From assembly GCA_036365455.1 (NCBI GenBank), contig JAWQUS010000030.1:14900001-14964000 (forward strand): a stretch of 64,000 bases of DNA, given 5' to 3'. A program made the position numbers and the translations under genes. Numbering within the stretch: the first letter of the stretch is position 1; each line of letters starts with the position of its first letter. The notes below the pieces were generated by a model that saw only the letters and a program-made list of their open reading frames with translations, had not been told where the DNA came from and did no database searches. Below are positions 45,595 through 57,479 of the stretch, in pieces. Origin of the DNA: Macrosoma leucophasiata. Its lineage: Eukaryota > Arthropoda > Insecta > Lepidoptera > Hedylidae.

Positions 45595-46872
45595 GGTTGG
45601 GGAAAAAGTCTTTTCGCATTATAGTATGTATGAACTTGTAATAAAATCTCTTTGGCTGTAGTATTTGTATATGGTTGGTTTTGATATCATTGAAAGTTAA
45701 AATTTTGAAGAACATAAATTCAAATTAGGAAAATGTGTGATTTTCATTTGTTTTTCGTACTGTCAAGATGCGTGAATCTAATGAAGAAATTCGATACATT
45801 TAAAAATTTTACTACCATAAAGGTAAAAATGCAACGCAAGCCGCGAAAAAAATATGCGATGTTTATGGACCTAGTGCAGTGTCTGTGAGAGTAGCACAAA
45901 TTTGGTTTAAGCGTTTTCAATCCGGGAATTTTGATGTCAAAGATACACCTCGCTCTGGTCGCCCTATTACGGATAAAATGGATGCCATTTTTGAAAAAGT
46001 GGAGCAAGATCGACATATCAGTAGTTACGACGCGACGTAGCTGAAGAACTGAGAATTGATCACAAAACAGTTTTGGCGCATTTGAAAAAAGCTGGGTACA
46101 AAAAAAAGCTCGATATTTGGGTACCTCACGAGCTCACTGAAAGAAACCTAATGAACCGTGTACTCATTTGTGATTCTTTATTACGACGTAATGAAACCGA
46201 ATCATTTTTGAAGAAGCTGATAACTGGTGATGAAAAGTGTATCACGTACGACAAGAACGTGCGAAAAAGGTCGTGGTCAAAGGCCGGTCAGGCTTCACAG
46301 ACTGTGGCGAAACCCGGGTTAACTCGCAATAAGGTGATGTTGTGTGTGTGGTGGGATTGGAAGGGCATTATTCATTATGAGCTATTACCACCAGGCAGGA
46401 CTATCGATTCTGAACTCTACTGCGAACAACTGATGAGATTAAAGCAAGAAGTTGAGAGAAAGCGGCTGGAATTGATCAACAGAAGGGGTGTGGTGTTTCA
46501 TCATGATAACGCTAAACCTCACACATCTATAGCCACTCAGCAAAAATTAAGAGAGTTTGGCTGGGAGGTGTTAATGCATCCGCCGTATAGTCCTGACCTT
46601 GCACCTTCAGATTTCCACCTGTTTCGGTCTCTTCAGAATTCTTTATGCAATGTTAGGTTAACATCACGAGAGGACTGCCAAATCCACTTGTCGCGGTATT
46701 TTGATGAGAAGTCCCAAAATTTTTATAGCAATGGGATCATGTCCCTACCTACAAGATGGCAAAAAGTTATCGAACAAAATGGTACATACATACTTTAGTT
46801 AAAATTAAATAAACTGTATTAAAAAATGTTTTGAATTATCTTAAAAAATGCGAAGAAACTTTTTCCCAAACC
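45595..46872 (+). mobile_element. mariner element, copy 1, complete ends
   Basis: The 1278-bp element has terminal inverted repeats ggttggggaaaaagtctttt and (right end inverted) ggtttgggaaaaagtttctt, with the TA target duplicated at 45593-45594 and 46873-46874. Length and structure fit a mariner of the Tc1/mariner superfamily. Confidence 0.92.
45767..46798 (+). pseudogene. mariner transposase, inactivated (copy 1)
   Basis: The frame begins at 45767 but meets a stop after about 11 codons (cgatacatttaa, where copy 3 reads on). It also carries a short insertion near 46025-46040 (acgacgcgacgtagctg versus acgacgtagctg) that shifts the frame. From 46073 to 46798 the catalytic part is open for 241 codons: GDEK with first Asp, HHDNAKPHTS with the second, and PYSPDLAPSDFH with the third 34 residues later (D,D34D). 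The conserved Trp after GDEK is Cys here. The copy cannot make full-length protein. Confidence 0.88.
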
Positions 46873-47224
46873 TAATATATAATGATGAAAAATAAAATAA
46901 TTGTCGAATTGTATTTTTCGAAATAACACGTGCGAGTCAATTTAAAGAAATTTAAATATTTTAGGTACATACTTTTTTCGGATAGTTACCGAACCTGCAA
47001 CCTCTGGGTTACTGAGCTGAGTAGTAGCGTTTTAGGGTTCCGTAGCCAAATGGCAAAATAAGGAATCTATATAGATTCGTCACGCCTGTCTGTATATCGG
47101 TCCGTCCATACGTATGTCATAACCACTCTTGACTCCGAAACTTATTATGACTATATACCAACTTGAAATTTGACATTTATGCTACCAAACCTGTATGGGT
47201 TTTAATACTCAATCAGTGTTGTTG

Positions 47225-47360
47225 CAATAGTAATAGTCTATCGATAGTATTGTGAACTATCGTGACCTCGAAAAAATAGTCGATAGCGCGATAGTACTAT
47301 CGAAAATATCGCCATGCTGCAATACTGTCGATAGTATCGATAGTTTCGATAGTATTATTT
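47225..47360. promoter_or_regulatory. Cluster of CGATA/TATCG motifs
   Basis: About 130 bases contain roughly ten CGATA or TATCG pentamers, several as palindromic tatcgata. In Drosophila CGATA clusters bind BEAF-32, and TATCGATA is the DREF site found at housekeeping promoters and domain borders. The role here is inferred from that knowledge only. Confidence 0.4.
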
Positions 47361-47711
47361 TGTTGAAGTCATTAAAATAATTCGAATAATCTAATAACTC
47401 ATTCGGATTTGGAAAAAATATTAAACCTGGAAAATATAAAAAAAATACGAGCGATCTGAGGTAGGGAAAGAGGGTGGCGTGAGGTTTGAAAAGGGTTTAT
47501 CACGACTTTTTGGCCTTAAAAATGATCGGTACTGGCCTATATGTATTTATATCACTACGGCCCGTTTAAAATGTTATAAATAAAGTAGGTACCTAGGAAG
47601 TAGTAGGAATAGGTTAGATGAAACAAAAAACAAATATAAAGGTATTAAATTTGTACATTTTTTCTTCTCAGCCTGGGCGGCCGGCTTATTCGACATTCGC
47701 GGTATATAAAA

Positions 47712-48194
47712 ATGCCAAAAACAAAAACAGATCTTTCTAGATCTTCTAGAAATTGTCGAAGCCAGAGGATTTATAAGTTACGTAAGAAAATGGAACAAAT
47801 GAGGGGAATAACATCGCAGGAAACTAAACGAGAACCTAAAATAAAGTTATCTGAAGGGCGAAAATATTTGGGAAGATTCTGTGAAGCAGAAAACTTAATT
47901 CAAGTTGAATCTGAATTGGTTGTTGATATTGAGTATAGTCATTCTGTGTCTTGCAAGTCTGATATCGATCAACTTGAATCGCATTTTTCTGATGTTCGTT
48001 CCCATCCCGCTATCAAGTTAGAGACTCAAGAAGGAGACTGTTATACTACAAATATGGTTGTTGCAAAAGGGAGACATAATCAGAAACACCTGGAATCTGC
48101 AAGTGATAATTGTGATGAGTTTTTGTCGGTGAAACAGGAAATCGCTGATGAAATTGGTGAATCAGACATTGAAATTAAACATGAAATAATCTGA
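47712..48194 (+). CDS. Hypothetical 160-residue protein, unassigned
   Basis: ATG at 47712 follows a strong splice acceptor (ag at 47670-47671), and the frame runs to TGA at 48194. The N terminus is very basic (RSSRNCRSQRIYKLRKKMEQ); the rest is acidic and rich in Glu, Asp and Ser. Three psi-K-x-E tetrapeptides (IKLE, VKQE, IKHE) fit SUMO-attachment sites, two of them near the C terminus ending EIKHEII. There is no transmembrane segment, signal peptide or zinc finger. Such basic-head, acidic-tail proteins can be nuclear, but I recognise no family. It could be a real gene with an upstream non-coding exon, or a piece of a transposon-related gene. Confidence 0.5.
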   Translation: MPKTKTDLSRSSRNCRSQRIYKLRKKMEQMRGITSQETKREPKIKLSEGRKYLGRFCEAENLIQVESELVVDIEYSHSVSCKSDIDQLESHFSDVRSHPAIKLETQEGDCYTTNMVVAKGRHNQKHLESASDNCDEFLSVKQEIADEIGESDIEIKHEII

Positions 48195-49650
48195 ATACCC
48201 ACCTACATTATGTTAAGAACCTTTTGTAAAAATCACAGGATATTAATTTTCATTCGATCGACCGGAACAATAAGATGTGGCTAGTTACGATATTTGTTGT
48301 ATTTCAGTACTTAAACTTATAGCCCCCACTGACGATCAGTTAAACTGATCGGTCGGTCTGACGTAAAACTAAAAGAAGAATGGCCAAATCTCCATAGAGA
48401 CTGGACCAGAGTACAGAATCAAATTCAACTGATTTGTGTTTGTTTTAAGTAACCAAACTCATTTCCATTAAAAAAAAAAATCCTTAGAGCCAAGATCTTT
48501 TAATATCACAAGAAAATAATTTTGAGGTTATTCTTATGGCACATATATTAAAATGTTCAGTCTTTGCTATAAATTGTGCTGCTTTTTGTTTTCTAGAGAG
48601 GGGCAGCTGCCTGGTATTTTTTGCTACCGTAGTTGTAAACGTACGATAGCTGGTAGATATTAGCTAATTACGGTGTTTTTACCGTATTAAACAATGTTGT
48701 AATAACGGTGCAGTTGGCAACACTGATTGCAAGTATTGCAGTAATCGATTAACAAAATTCATCGATTTTAATTTTTCATAATCAGTTTTGTATTCGTATA
48801 TGGATTAATAAAATAATATTATCAACACTTTTTTTACTTTAATTTGTACTTATGAACGCGACTCGTGGACGTATTTTTATTTGACTAAAAAGTACAGCCC
48901 AATGCGCAAAGTGATATGAGATGAACAGTTTTACATTACGATCGACATTAATTGCTACCTATAGTAAAAATCGATGAATCAATTATCAAAATAAACGAAT
49001 CAACACATCACTGCACATAATTACCGCGGCAGGTCATCGTTCCATAATACGCAATTAGTCATAAATACAAAAACATTATCATAATTGAATATTAAAACTT
49101 TTACTAAAATGACCCCAAAAGTAAATAGTAACAGTGTAAAATAATTATTTAAATACATCTGAATGTGTAAATAATTATATTACTATTAATGAACGACTAC
49201 CAATGGATAGAATATTCATAAATATTTCAAGTACAGTCATATCGTATAAAAATGAAACGTTAACGGTAGGTTCTGAACATCCGAACTAGATGTCTTTTAA
49301 AAATTATCGTACAATTAGAAATAAACGAATATCTTTTTTTTCTGGCTCTTTACAAGAAAAATGTATAATTTTTAGTATTCATAAAAATATTCGGGTTTTT
49401 TACATATACATGGCTTATCTGTTCGCAATCAGGTACGATTTGACCAATGTTCTTTGATCGTCAATGGCGAATCATAAATCCACAGTTTTAACTGATGGCG
49501 CGCCCGGAATTTTTCCGTACATTTCATAATCCAACCAGTGTTGCCAACTTAGTGGATTTTCCACTAAAGTTGGTGGCTTCAATCGCCCATTATTTTGGTC
49601 GGCTAATAATATTACGCGTCAGATATTTTATTAGCTGAAAAAAACTTTTG
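48195..49650. other. No recognised gene
   Basis: AT-rich sequence. No exon, clear transposon end or long ORF is seen. A poly(A) run lies near 48470. Confidence 0.4.
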
Positions 49651-49654
49651 TTTT

Positions 49655-49815
49655 ATGATATGAAGTGGAAAACAAGCATACAGTTTACATTGACGGTATG
49701 TAAGCCTGTAGCCTATAAACAACAACACGAAACCAGAGATTTAAATGTAGATGCGTTGCCACTCCTGGGGTCTAAGGTATTATGACTCTGTGTCGGAAAT
49801 TATGGTGCCGTACAA
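49655..49815 (+). repeat. Dispersed lepidopteran repeat copy
   Basis: It contains 'tggaaaacaagcatacagtt', 'gatgcgttgccactcctggg' and 'ctgtgtcggaaattatgg'. Confidence 0.7.
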
Positions 49816-50147
49816 CACGTATCTGTGCATATCAGTTCGTACTAATAAATAGCTTAATTTGGTTGAGCGTTATATAACGGGTATTTGATTACGGTCGAAT
49901 GGACCATGGACAGGACATGGAAGTGTCCATGGTCCATTTGAAAGCTATCAAAAAACGTCTACGTTCCAAAGGACCGTAGGGACGTGATTTTTGTACCTAC
50001 TTATTGTACGTTCAAAATTATCTGAATACGACGGTTTAACTAAACAAAGTAATATATTTTATATCACATTATACTAATATATCACAAGAGAACTATTAAA
50101 TACAAGTAATATATATAACTATTTATTATATACATAAAAACGTAACG

Positions 50148-50430
50148 TAAATTCACGCCTGTAATCCCCATAGGGGTAGGCAGAGGTAAATGCATGCATT
50201 CAAGCATACATGCAAACACCCACGATTCGCCGGTTACGTTTTTGGCCCATCAACAGGTGGCGAGACTGTTGCTCTCTCCGGGCACATTATCAAACTCCGG
50301 GGTACTGGGAAACTTCCAGAAAATGGAAAAATCTCTATAGAACCAGAGATAAAGGATTTTAAACCATTATATCTGATAGCCCCGCCCCGGGAATCAAACC
50401 CAGGACCTTCAGCGTAGTAGTAGTGGAAAT
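50148..50430 (+). repeat. SINE-like repeat (cacgcctgtaatcccc family), full copy
   Basis: It matches 20841-21115 over about 270 bases and ends in gggaatcaaacccaggacc. The shared sequence 'cagcgtagtagtagtgga' continues past the tRNA-like block. Confidence 0.75.
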
Positions 50431-50525
50431 ATTATATACATAATGAATAGTTTTGTATATTTATATAATACATAACTATTTATTATATTCTATCAAACTA
50501 ATATATTATACCAAACTAATATATA

Positions 50526-50865
50526 AGGTTGGGGAAAAAGTTTCTTCGCACAAATGAGTACACGGCTCATTAGGTTTCTTTCAGTGAGCTCGTGAGGTAC
50601 CCAAATATCGAGCTTTTTTTGTACCCAGCTTTTTTCAAATGCGCCAAAACTGTTTTGTGGTCAATTCTCAGTTCTTCAGCTACGTCGTAACTACTGGTAT
50701 GTCGATCTTGCTCCACTTTTTCAAAAATGGCATCCATTTTATCCGTAATAGGGCGACCAGAGCGAGGTGTATCTTTGACATCAAAATTTCCGGATTGAAA
50801 ACGCTTAAACCAAATTTGTGCTACTCTCACAGACACTGCACTAGGTCCATAAACATCGCAAATTA
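50526..50865 (-). mobile_element. mariner copy 2, internally deleted and truncated
   Basis: The terminal repeat ggttggggaaaaagtttctt runs directly into a point inside the transposase (position equivalent to about 58945 in copy 3), so some 830 bases including the catalytic region are lost. The N-terminal part (helix-turn-helix segment IWFKRFQSGNFDVKDTPRSG) remains on the minus strand. The far end stops at aacatcgcaaatt with no second terminal repeat. Confidence 0.85.
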
Positions 50866-50885
50866 AAGTATATTATTATTCATAG

Positions 50886-51617
50886 AAGACCCCAATCGAG
50901 TGTCCCAAAGAGTGGGCCTTAAAATGAACATGGATAAGACCAAGGTCATGTTCAATAACCTTGTATCGCCCACTCCAGTGTCCGTTGGGAACTCGATGCT
51001 CGAAGTTGTCGACGACTACGTCTATTTAGGACAAACCATACAACTAGGCAGGTCGAACTTCGAGAAAGAGGTCATTCGCCGAATCCAACTCGGCTGGGCA
51101 GCGTTCGGGAAGTTAAGGAGCGTTTTCTCGTCAAACATCCCGCAGTCCTTGAAGACGAAAGTCTTTAACCAGTGCGTTTTACCGGTGATGACCTACGGTG
51201 CCGAGACGTGATCTCTCACTATGGGTCTCGTGCGAAAGCTCCAAGTCACTCAGCGGTCAATGGAAAGGGCTATGCTCGGCGTTTCCCTACTGGATCGAAT
51301 CAGAAATGAGGAGATCCGTAGGCGAACGAAAGTCGCTGACATAGCCAAGCAGATTTCCAAGCTGAAGTGGCAATGGGCAGGGCACATAGCTCGGAGAACC
51401 GATAGCCGCTGGGGCAGAAAGGTTCTCGAGTGGAGACCACGTATCGGCAAACGCAGCGTAGGACGTCCACCTGCAAGATGGACCGACGACCTGATCAAGG
51501 CTGCAGGTACCCGCTGGATGCACGTCGCTTCCGATCGGTCGGCATGGAGGTCCTTGGGGGAGGCCTATGTTCAGCAGTGGACGTCTTATGGCTGATATGA
51601 TGATGATGATGATGATG
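50886..51617 (+). mobile_element. RTE retrotransposon 3' fragment with 11-bp target duplication
   Basis: This 732-bp fragment is nearly identical to 39540-40255, ends in a longer (TGA)n tail, and is flanked by attattcatag at 50875-50885 and 51618-51628. That identifies one 5'-truncated insertion landing beside the mariner remnant. Confidence 0.9.
50900..51595 (+). pseudogene. RTE reverse transcriptase C-terminal remnant with stop
   Basis: The frame equals the last 230 or so residues of the ORF at 38444-40240. A TGG codon has become TGA at 51209-51211 (GAGACG-TGA). Otherwise it differs by only a few substitutions (for example LGQT for LGHT). Confidence 0.9.
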
Positions 51618-51739
51618 ATTATTCATAGCAAGTTCTGTACCTACATTGGTTGGTAGTAATGAAAAATTAAAAAAATACAAGGTGAAAAAGCTTTGATCTT
51701 GAGAACCTAAAGAACATTTCCATTAAGTATCAGTCCCTA

Positions 51740-51850
51740 CTATAGAAATTAAAGAAAAAACGGAAAGAATAAATTTTCTTCGGACAGAATTCGAATCTGT
51801 GACCTCAGGATAACCAGTCCAGCTAAAGTTCACTCGCATGTATTATTGCT
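51740..51850 (-). repeat. Degraded tRNA-headed SINE
   Basis: On the minus strand a B-box-like part (cagattcgaattctg) and upstream ctggactggttatcc, together with flanking aaaaaacggaaagaataaat, resemble the head and body of the family at 21606. Confidence 0.45.
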
Positions 51851-52394
51851 AAAAATAAATAGTACAGTCCCTACTATGTTGCAGGACTGTTGTAAAATTG
51901 CAAGACCAGTGAAGGTGTAGGTACTTGAGCAAACTGAGCAAACTGAGCAAACCATTTAAATCTATTTACGGGTGCTATTATTCCCTTAAATCAACTACGT
52001 TTTCGCACACTGTTGTAAATTTATGCAGGAATGAACAAATATGTTATTTTACAGCCTTTGACCTACCCCAAAATGCTAATTTGGGAATGCATGACTATAA
52101 ATATTGGTAGGGAGCCAGTTGCAAGAAATATGTCAGTTAGAGAGATAGGTCAGGCTTTTGTGTAGGGTGGCCATAAAGACCATGTAGTTATAGGTTACTA
52201 TGTATCTACAGATATGATATAGTTATGTATTTTGAAGAATACTTACTTTTCTGTGCAGACGTAATAATATAAACAAGTTTTTAATTTTAGTTAAACTTTA
52301 CGTTTCGTGCACTGCCATTGAGCAACAAGCATACCTACAGTTCACATCACCTACTGTGTATTGGATTTCAATAATTTGATATCAACAACTTTTT

Positions 52395-52740
52395 TATATC
52401 AAAAGGATGAGCAGACGTACCACCTGATGGAAAGTGGTCACCGTCGCCTATGAATATTTGCAATACCTACCAGGGGAGTTGCCAACGAGCTGCTAACTCT
52501 GGCGGACTCTTTAAACGCCATTTGAAGGCACCCATTTTGTAGTACCGGGGGAACACTTCAGAGGGAAGTTCGTACCACAATTTACATGGTACTGGGTAAA
52601 ACGATCGGCTATACGGACGCGAAAACCGCATAGTTGAGTCCTGCTAGGTGTCCAGGCGGTGAGAATTTCTCTCTTCGGCAGATAATGCGGTGTAGGAAAC
52701 GAGACGGTGGCGCCGTAACGAACAGTTCAGCAGAGCATTC
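52395..52740 (-). repeat. 3' end of a jockey-like non-LTR element
   Basis: Read on the minus strand it ends ggtgaccactttccatcagg tggtacgtctgc, the same tail as after the reverse transcriptase fragment at 61117-62230 (ggtgaccactttccatctag tggcccgtctgc). It is 5'-truncated and non-coding. Confidence 0.7.
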
Positions 52741-53400
52741 ACCATTTTAGAATCTTATTACTACTTCTGGAATACAGTAATGCAATTAAAAGATGGTACT
52801 TATTTATGCTTTGTATAAACAGACCATACACGAGGTAATGGCATAACTTATTATTACCGTTGTAATGCATTGTCTGCGCTCTCTATATAAAGGTGTTCTA
52901 GGTGAAACTTTCATTTCCTAATCGGAAAACCCAAACGATGCATAATTTCCACTAGCTTATTATTATCCGCGAAGGTAATAAAGCTATGGTGGTCCTACCA
53001 CTGCGATGGGTTATCGTGTCGGCGCGGCGCCGCACGCGATATCCTCGCACCGCCCGGCGAATGCACTCTGCCCTCTCATCCAATATAAATTAGAGGAATT
53101 AACATTTTGTCTTACCATTACATAAACATGTACATGTACAACTTCTGCCACTAACCTCGAGTTTTAGATTTTTTATGATGGACCTATTTCCTAGTTCATT
53201 CACATTCAAAAAAATGATTGGTGTCTGTTCTGTTACTTTATTCGTTTTATTTCTTTAATGGGTTTTCGCAAGTTTCAAACATCAGATTTCGATAAAGTAG
53301 TAGAATGATAGAAATGTATCCTTATTATTGTTTTCTCGTAGTAATATCTACTGGAGCCTATTTTTTATGGAATCTAGATGTTTTCTGAAAATCTATGGTA
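52741..53400. other. No recognised gene
   Basis: I see no exon or clear repeat end. A GC-rich patch lies at 52990-53070. Confidence 0.35.
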
Positions 53401-53424
53401 GTTAGGTTATTAAATTTGGTATGA

Positions 53425-53635
53425 TTTGATTGATCGCTGGTGGACGTCCGTTGCTGGACAAAGCCTTCCTCGAAGATGCTCGCAACTGTGATGTGAGTTA
53501 TAAGGGCAACGTATGCCGTAATCACCTCGCTTTGCATGCGTAGATATTAGCGATCGCAGTGACGGTAATGTTATGGCGGGACGTTGATGCCGACCCCAAT
53601 ATATTATAATGGTTTGGAATGGTTTGACCGCCATA
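53425..53635. repeat. Dispersed repeat with 'tggacgtccgttgctggaca'
   Basis: It is related to a shorter fragment at about 55935-56010 (aacgtccaattttggacaaa, 'agccttccccaaagatac'). This motif is frequent in lepidopteran interspersed repeats. Confidence 0.5.
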
Positions 53636-53814
53636 GTTGGGTTGACTTACTGAATTATTGGAAGAAATCTCCGTTAATGGGCGGTGGGGTCGACACGTCC
53701 CCCTAAAGAACCTATACTTAAGCTTCGAATTATCAAAATAGACAGAAGAGATAAAAATGATATTAGATCAACAATATATTTTTCCAAGCCATCTTTTTTT
53801 TTTTATTATGTAAT

Positions 53815-53990
53815 GGGCGTGGCAAACAAGCATGCAGTTCACATTGATGTTAAGTGATGACTGCAGCCTATAGACACCCACATGAAGACCAAGGTCAAAA
53901 TGCAGATGCGTTACCACTCCTGAGGCCTAAGGTGTTATGCCTCTGTGCTGGAAATTACAGGGCCGTACAGGTCTCTAGTCATCTAGTCAT
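53815..53990 (+). repeat. Dispersed lepidopteran repeat, well-preserved copy
   Basis: It contains caaacaagcatgcagttcac, 'gatgactgcagcctatagac', 'gcgttaccactcctgaggcc' and 'gtgctggaaattacagggcc', the reference order for this family. Confidence 0.8.
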
Positions 53991-54839
53991 CTTGTGCTAA
54001 CTTGCCTGTCATCTTATCAGTCAACGACCCTTATTGAAAGGGCAAACCGTAATTATGTTTGCACAAAGGGCACATGTCATGCCTGGGTGAATGAACGTGT
54101 TGTTAAGAATTTTTAAGGAAATAAATGATTTCAAGACGTTCATCTTTCCGTAACGTTAACCGTGTTACAAGTACCTTCCTTGTTTACATTTAACTGGAAC
54201 ACGGTATCTAGAGTTAAATACTACCTGCCTACTGCGGGCACTCTAGTTCCGGCCGCATCTCTATCACCAGTGTAAATTTACTTTTTTTTATGTCTAGGGA
54301 GGGGGTGGTATCTTCGAAATGTGCTGGCAGTGCCCCTGTGGCTCGGTGGGTCCTCATAAGCCTGGGCCTTAGGCTGGATAGTATGCACGGCTGGATAGTA
54401 TGCACGGTGTCTAAGACAAATGCTGGTGACATGTCTTACGAACCAGACCCGTGGAGTAGGCTAGAGCCCGGCTGGCAACAACTCTTCTTCATTTACTTAC
54501 ATAAATCCTTTATACCGTCTCTGAAGCAAGTTTTTATAAAATATAAACTTTATTAGTTATTTAGTTATAAACGTGGAAGTAGTTTATTAGAATTTTATTT
54601 TGTTTCCGACGCTCCACGTTTGTGCAGTATCGTAAAAGCGAGATCTACAGTAAGGCTTTTACGGTGACTTAAAGTTTGAATTATATCCGGAAGGACGGAC
54701 TCTTCTAAGTATACCTAAACACGTAAATAATTCCTAAGTATAATGAAAATAATAAATGTTACGTTAACATTTTATTACTATGCTGCACCCTCTTGGTTTT
54801 ACCAATTGTTTTGCGTTTTTTGCGTATGTGCCTAAATTA

Positions 54840-55440
54840 ATGAAGAAGGACTAAAGCATGCAGTTGACATGAACGGTGAGTATTTATGTACTGTAGATGA
54901 AGCTACACAAAAACTGGAGATCAAAATGTAGATACCTACGGTGCCAAAATCCTTTTTTTTTAGAACCTGTATATCTATCTATCTATTTTATTGGTGGTAG
55001 AGCTCCAGTGACGGAGCTCGCGGGCGTAGGCACCACCGCATTACCTAATATACTTGCCGCTAAATGGTAGTGTTCAGCACTATCGTGTTCCGGTCAGGTG
55101 GTAATGTACGGCCCTGTAATTTCGTGGGTGTCTATAGGCTGCAGTCATCACTTAACATCAATGTGAACTGTATGCTTGTTTGCCACTTTTAAAAAATAAA
55201 AAAAAAAATCTATTCTGTGCTAGAACGTACCTATCATAAGCAATAATGGCTAGCAAATGATCCGGTCAGGTGGTCCGGCCTTGTAATTTCCGACATAGAG
55301 GCATAACACCTTAGGCCTCAGAAGTGGTAACGCATCTGCATTTTGACCTCTGGTCTTTTGTAAGTGTATACGCTGCAGTCCTCACTTAACATCAATGTGA
55401 ACTGCATGCTTGTTTGCCTCTTTTATTACCTACATAAACA
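54840..55440. repeat. Cluster of three dispersed repeat copies
   Basis: A plus copy (about 54840-54955) is followed by minus copies at about 55000-55200 (agagctccagtgacggagct to catgcttgtttgcc-type end) and about 55260-55430. No gene is seen among them. Confidence 0.65.
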
Positions 55441-55674
55441 AATGATATCTCTATCTCCTTGTAGAAACTAATATCTAGAAAAAATAAATAGTTAGGTACA
55501 TAAAGAGATGAAATATAATAGTTACATAAAGAGATGAATCGAGACAATAGTCCAAAGATTCACTGAAGTCTTAGACCTAACAAGATTATAACATGAAAAG
55601 TTGTTTGCTCAATAAAGATAATGTAAACATCTCAGAAGCAAAAGTGGTTTACAAGCGGATCTACATAAGGGAGC

Positions 55675-55867
55675 CGACCGCCTAACTCTAATGCTTTCGA
55701 TTATGACGTTATTTTGTCAGTTTCGTACCGCCTATTAAAACATTTTGCTCATAAGTAGTATATACCTCTGGAATGAAAACACTTTTAGGCAAAAGTTAGG
55801 CGGTACGAAACTGACAAGTTGATTTCATAATAGAAAGCATCACGAAAGCATTAGAGTTAGGCTGTCG
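55675..55867. mobile_element. Foldback MITE
   Basis: The left arm cgaccgcctaactctaatgc is inverted at the right end (gcattagagttaggctgtcg). A second inner inverted pair (cagtttcgtaccgcctat / aggcggtacgaaactg) is also present. Confidence 0.8.
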
Positions 55868-56383
55868 TCCCCCCAGCTCACGATATGAATATAATCGACG
55901 AAAGCTACTAGATATACAGATCGTTACTTCAGCCGAAAGACGTAACGTCCAATTTTGGACAAAAGCCTTCCCCAAAGATACCCACAACATGGTTGTGCGT
56001 ATCACGAGGAGAATCTATACATCTATACAAATTAATGTAATTGGAGTGTCTGTTTGTAATATTAAAATAACCGCTTTTTACTAAATGCATATGTATGTAT
56101 ACACGGTACATACCTATACTATAACAACAATTTAACAATTTTTGTCTGTCTTTCTGTCTGTTTGTTCCCGCTAATCTTGGGAACGGCTTTACCAATTTTG
56201 ACGGGACTTTCACTGGCAGATAGCTTATAAAATAAGGAGTAACTTAGGCTACTTTTATACTAGCTGCGCCCACGACTTCGTCCGGGTAGATACTGAACAA
56301 TCATAAATTTTCACGCGAATGAAGTCACGGGCACCGCTAGTATACCATAAAATTGATGGTGTGGTTTTGCATGCGCCCTCGAG

Positions 56384-56512
56384 ATTCACAGACCGCACTA
56401 CGACTTTACTTTGAGCAAAGTATGCTTAGAACTGTCAGAAATGTATGGGTTTTGACAGTTCGAAGCGTACTTTGCTCGAAAGTAAAGTCGTAGTGCGGTC
56501 TACGAATCTTAC
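56384..56512. mobile_element. Palindromic MITE, copy 2
   Basis: It is the same element as at 15644-15778 (gattcacagaccgcactacg arm), with a few substitutions. Confidence 0.85.
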
Positions 56513-56693
56513 CCTGAGAGTCACCAATATTAAAAAACAGCTATTCATCACTTTATCCCTATCACTTCACTACATATTTTAAAGTTAAGTATTTTCTCTG
56601 TCTGTACCTATGTATGCGCTAATCTCGGACAGTTGTGAACGGAACGGATTTTGTTCCTCTTTGAAATGTTGGAAAGGGGGTTTTCTGAGGAAG

Positions 56694-56940
56694 GTTTATA
56701 ATACGCTTACACTCACAGCCCCACAGTAGGTATAAACCTGTGTCGTGGGTGCCGTTATACACATACAACACATACACAAACACCCAGACCCGAAACAAAT
56801 ATCTGTAAGCCATACAAATATTTGTTCCGGTGCGGGGATCGAACCCGCGACCCTTCGAATCAAAAGGTGATGACCTTTTGATTCGAAGGGTCGCGGGTTC
56901 GATGTTCACACCGCTGGACTAACCGGGTCGTCAATTTTAT
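56694..56940. repeat. Foldback tRNA-headed SINE (second family)
   Basis: A minus-oriented copy (about 56694-56870) includes the head read as 'gattcgaagggtcgcgggtt'. Directly after it the head occurs again in plus orientation (56872-56935, ending in the complement of the gttagttcagcgg A-box region). The two heads form an inverted pair centred at about 56868. Confidence 0.75.
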
Positions 56941-57289
56941 TTTATTTATATCTATAATTTATCAATATCATACCTTTATTTACCAAGATATCACGGTTTT
57001 CGTCATGTATGTCGGGACGCCCCACAATATAATAAATGCTACCCGGTGCGTAGCCGGGGCGGGTCGCTAGTTTTATGAACACGACTCTTCCAATTATGGT
57101 ATGTTAATTTGAAATTATTGCACTTGGCAGCTTTAAAACTCGTGATGTCGTTAAATTGTCGTCGGCGCACTTATTGTTGGACTTAATTGCTGTCCATCCG
57201 ACATCCGACTGTGCGGCTTAATGACATGGATATATTATTATTGCTTGGGGATTAAAATAGAATATTCGTATTTACCACTCTCTCTTCTC

Positions 57290-57405
57290 CACTAATCCGC
57301 ATTGAAGCAGCGTGGTGGAGTAAGCTCCAGGCCTACCCCCAAAAAGGGGAGAGACTCGTGCCCAGCAGTGGGACGTATATTTAATGGGTTGCCGTTATTT
57401 ATTAT
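57290..57405 (+). repeat. 3' part of the 5S-derived SINE
   Basis: From ctccactaatccgcattgaa to the tail 'ggttgccgttatttatt' it follows the last third of the unit at 27054-27391. Confidence 0.75.
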
Positions 57406-57479
57406 TCGTATTAACTCAAGAGCCACGCCACGATTATTTTAATTCATCATGGGTAATTGTGTGTAATGCTATTTTATAT

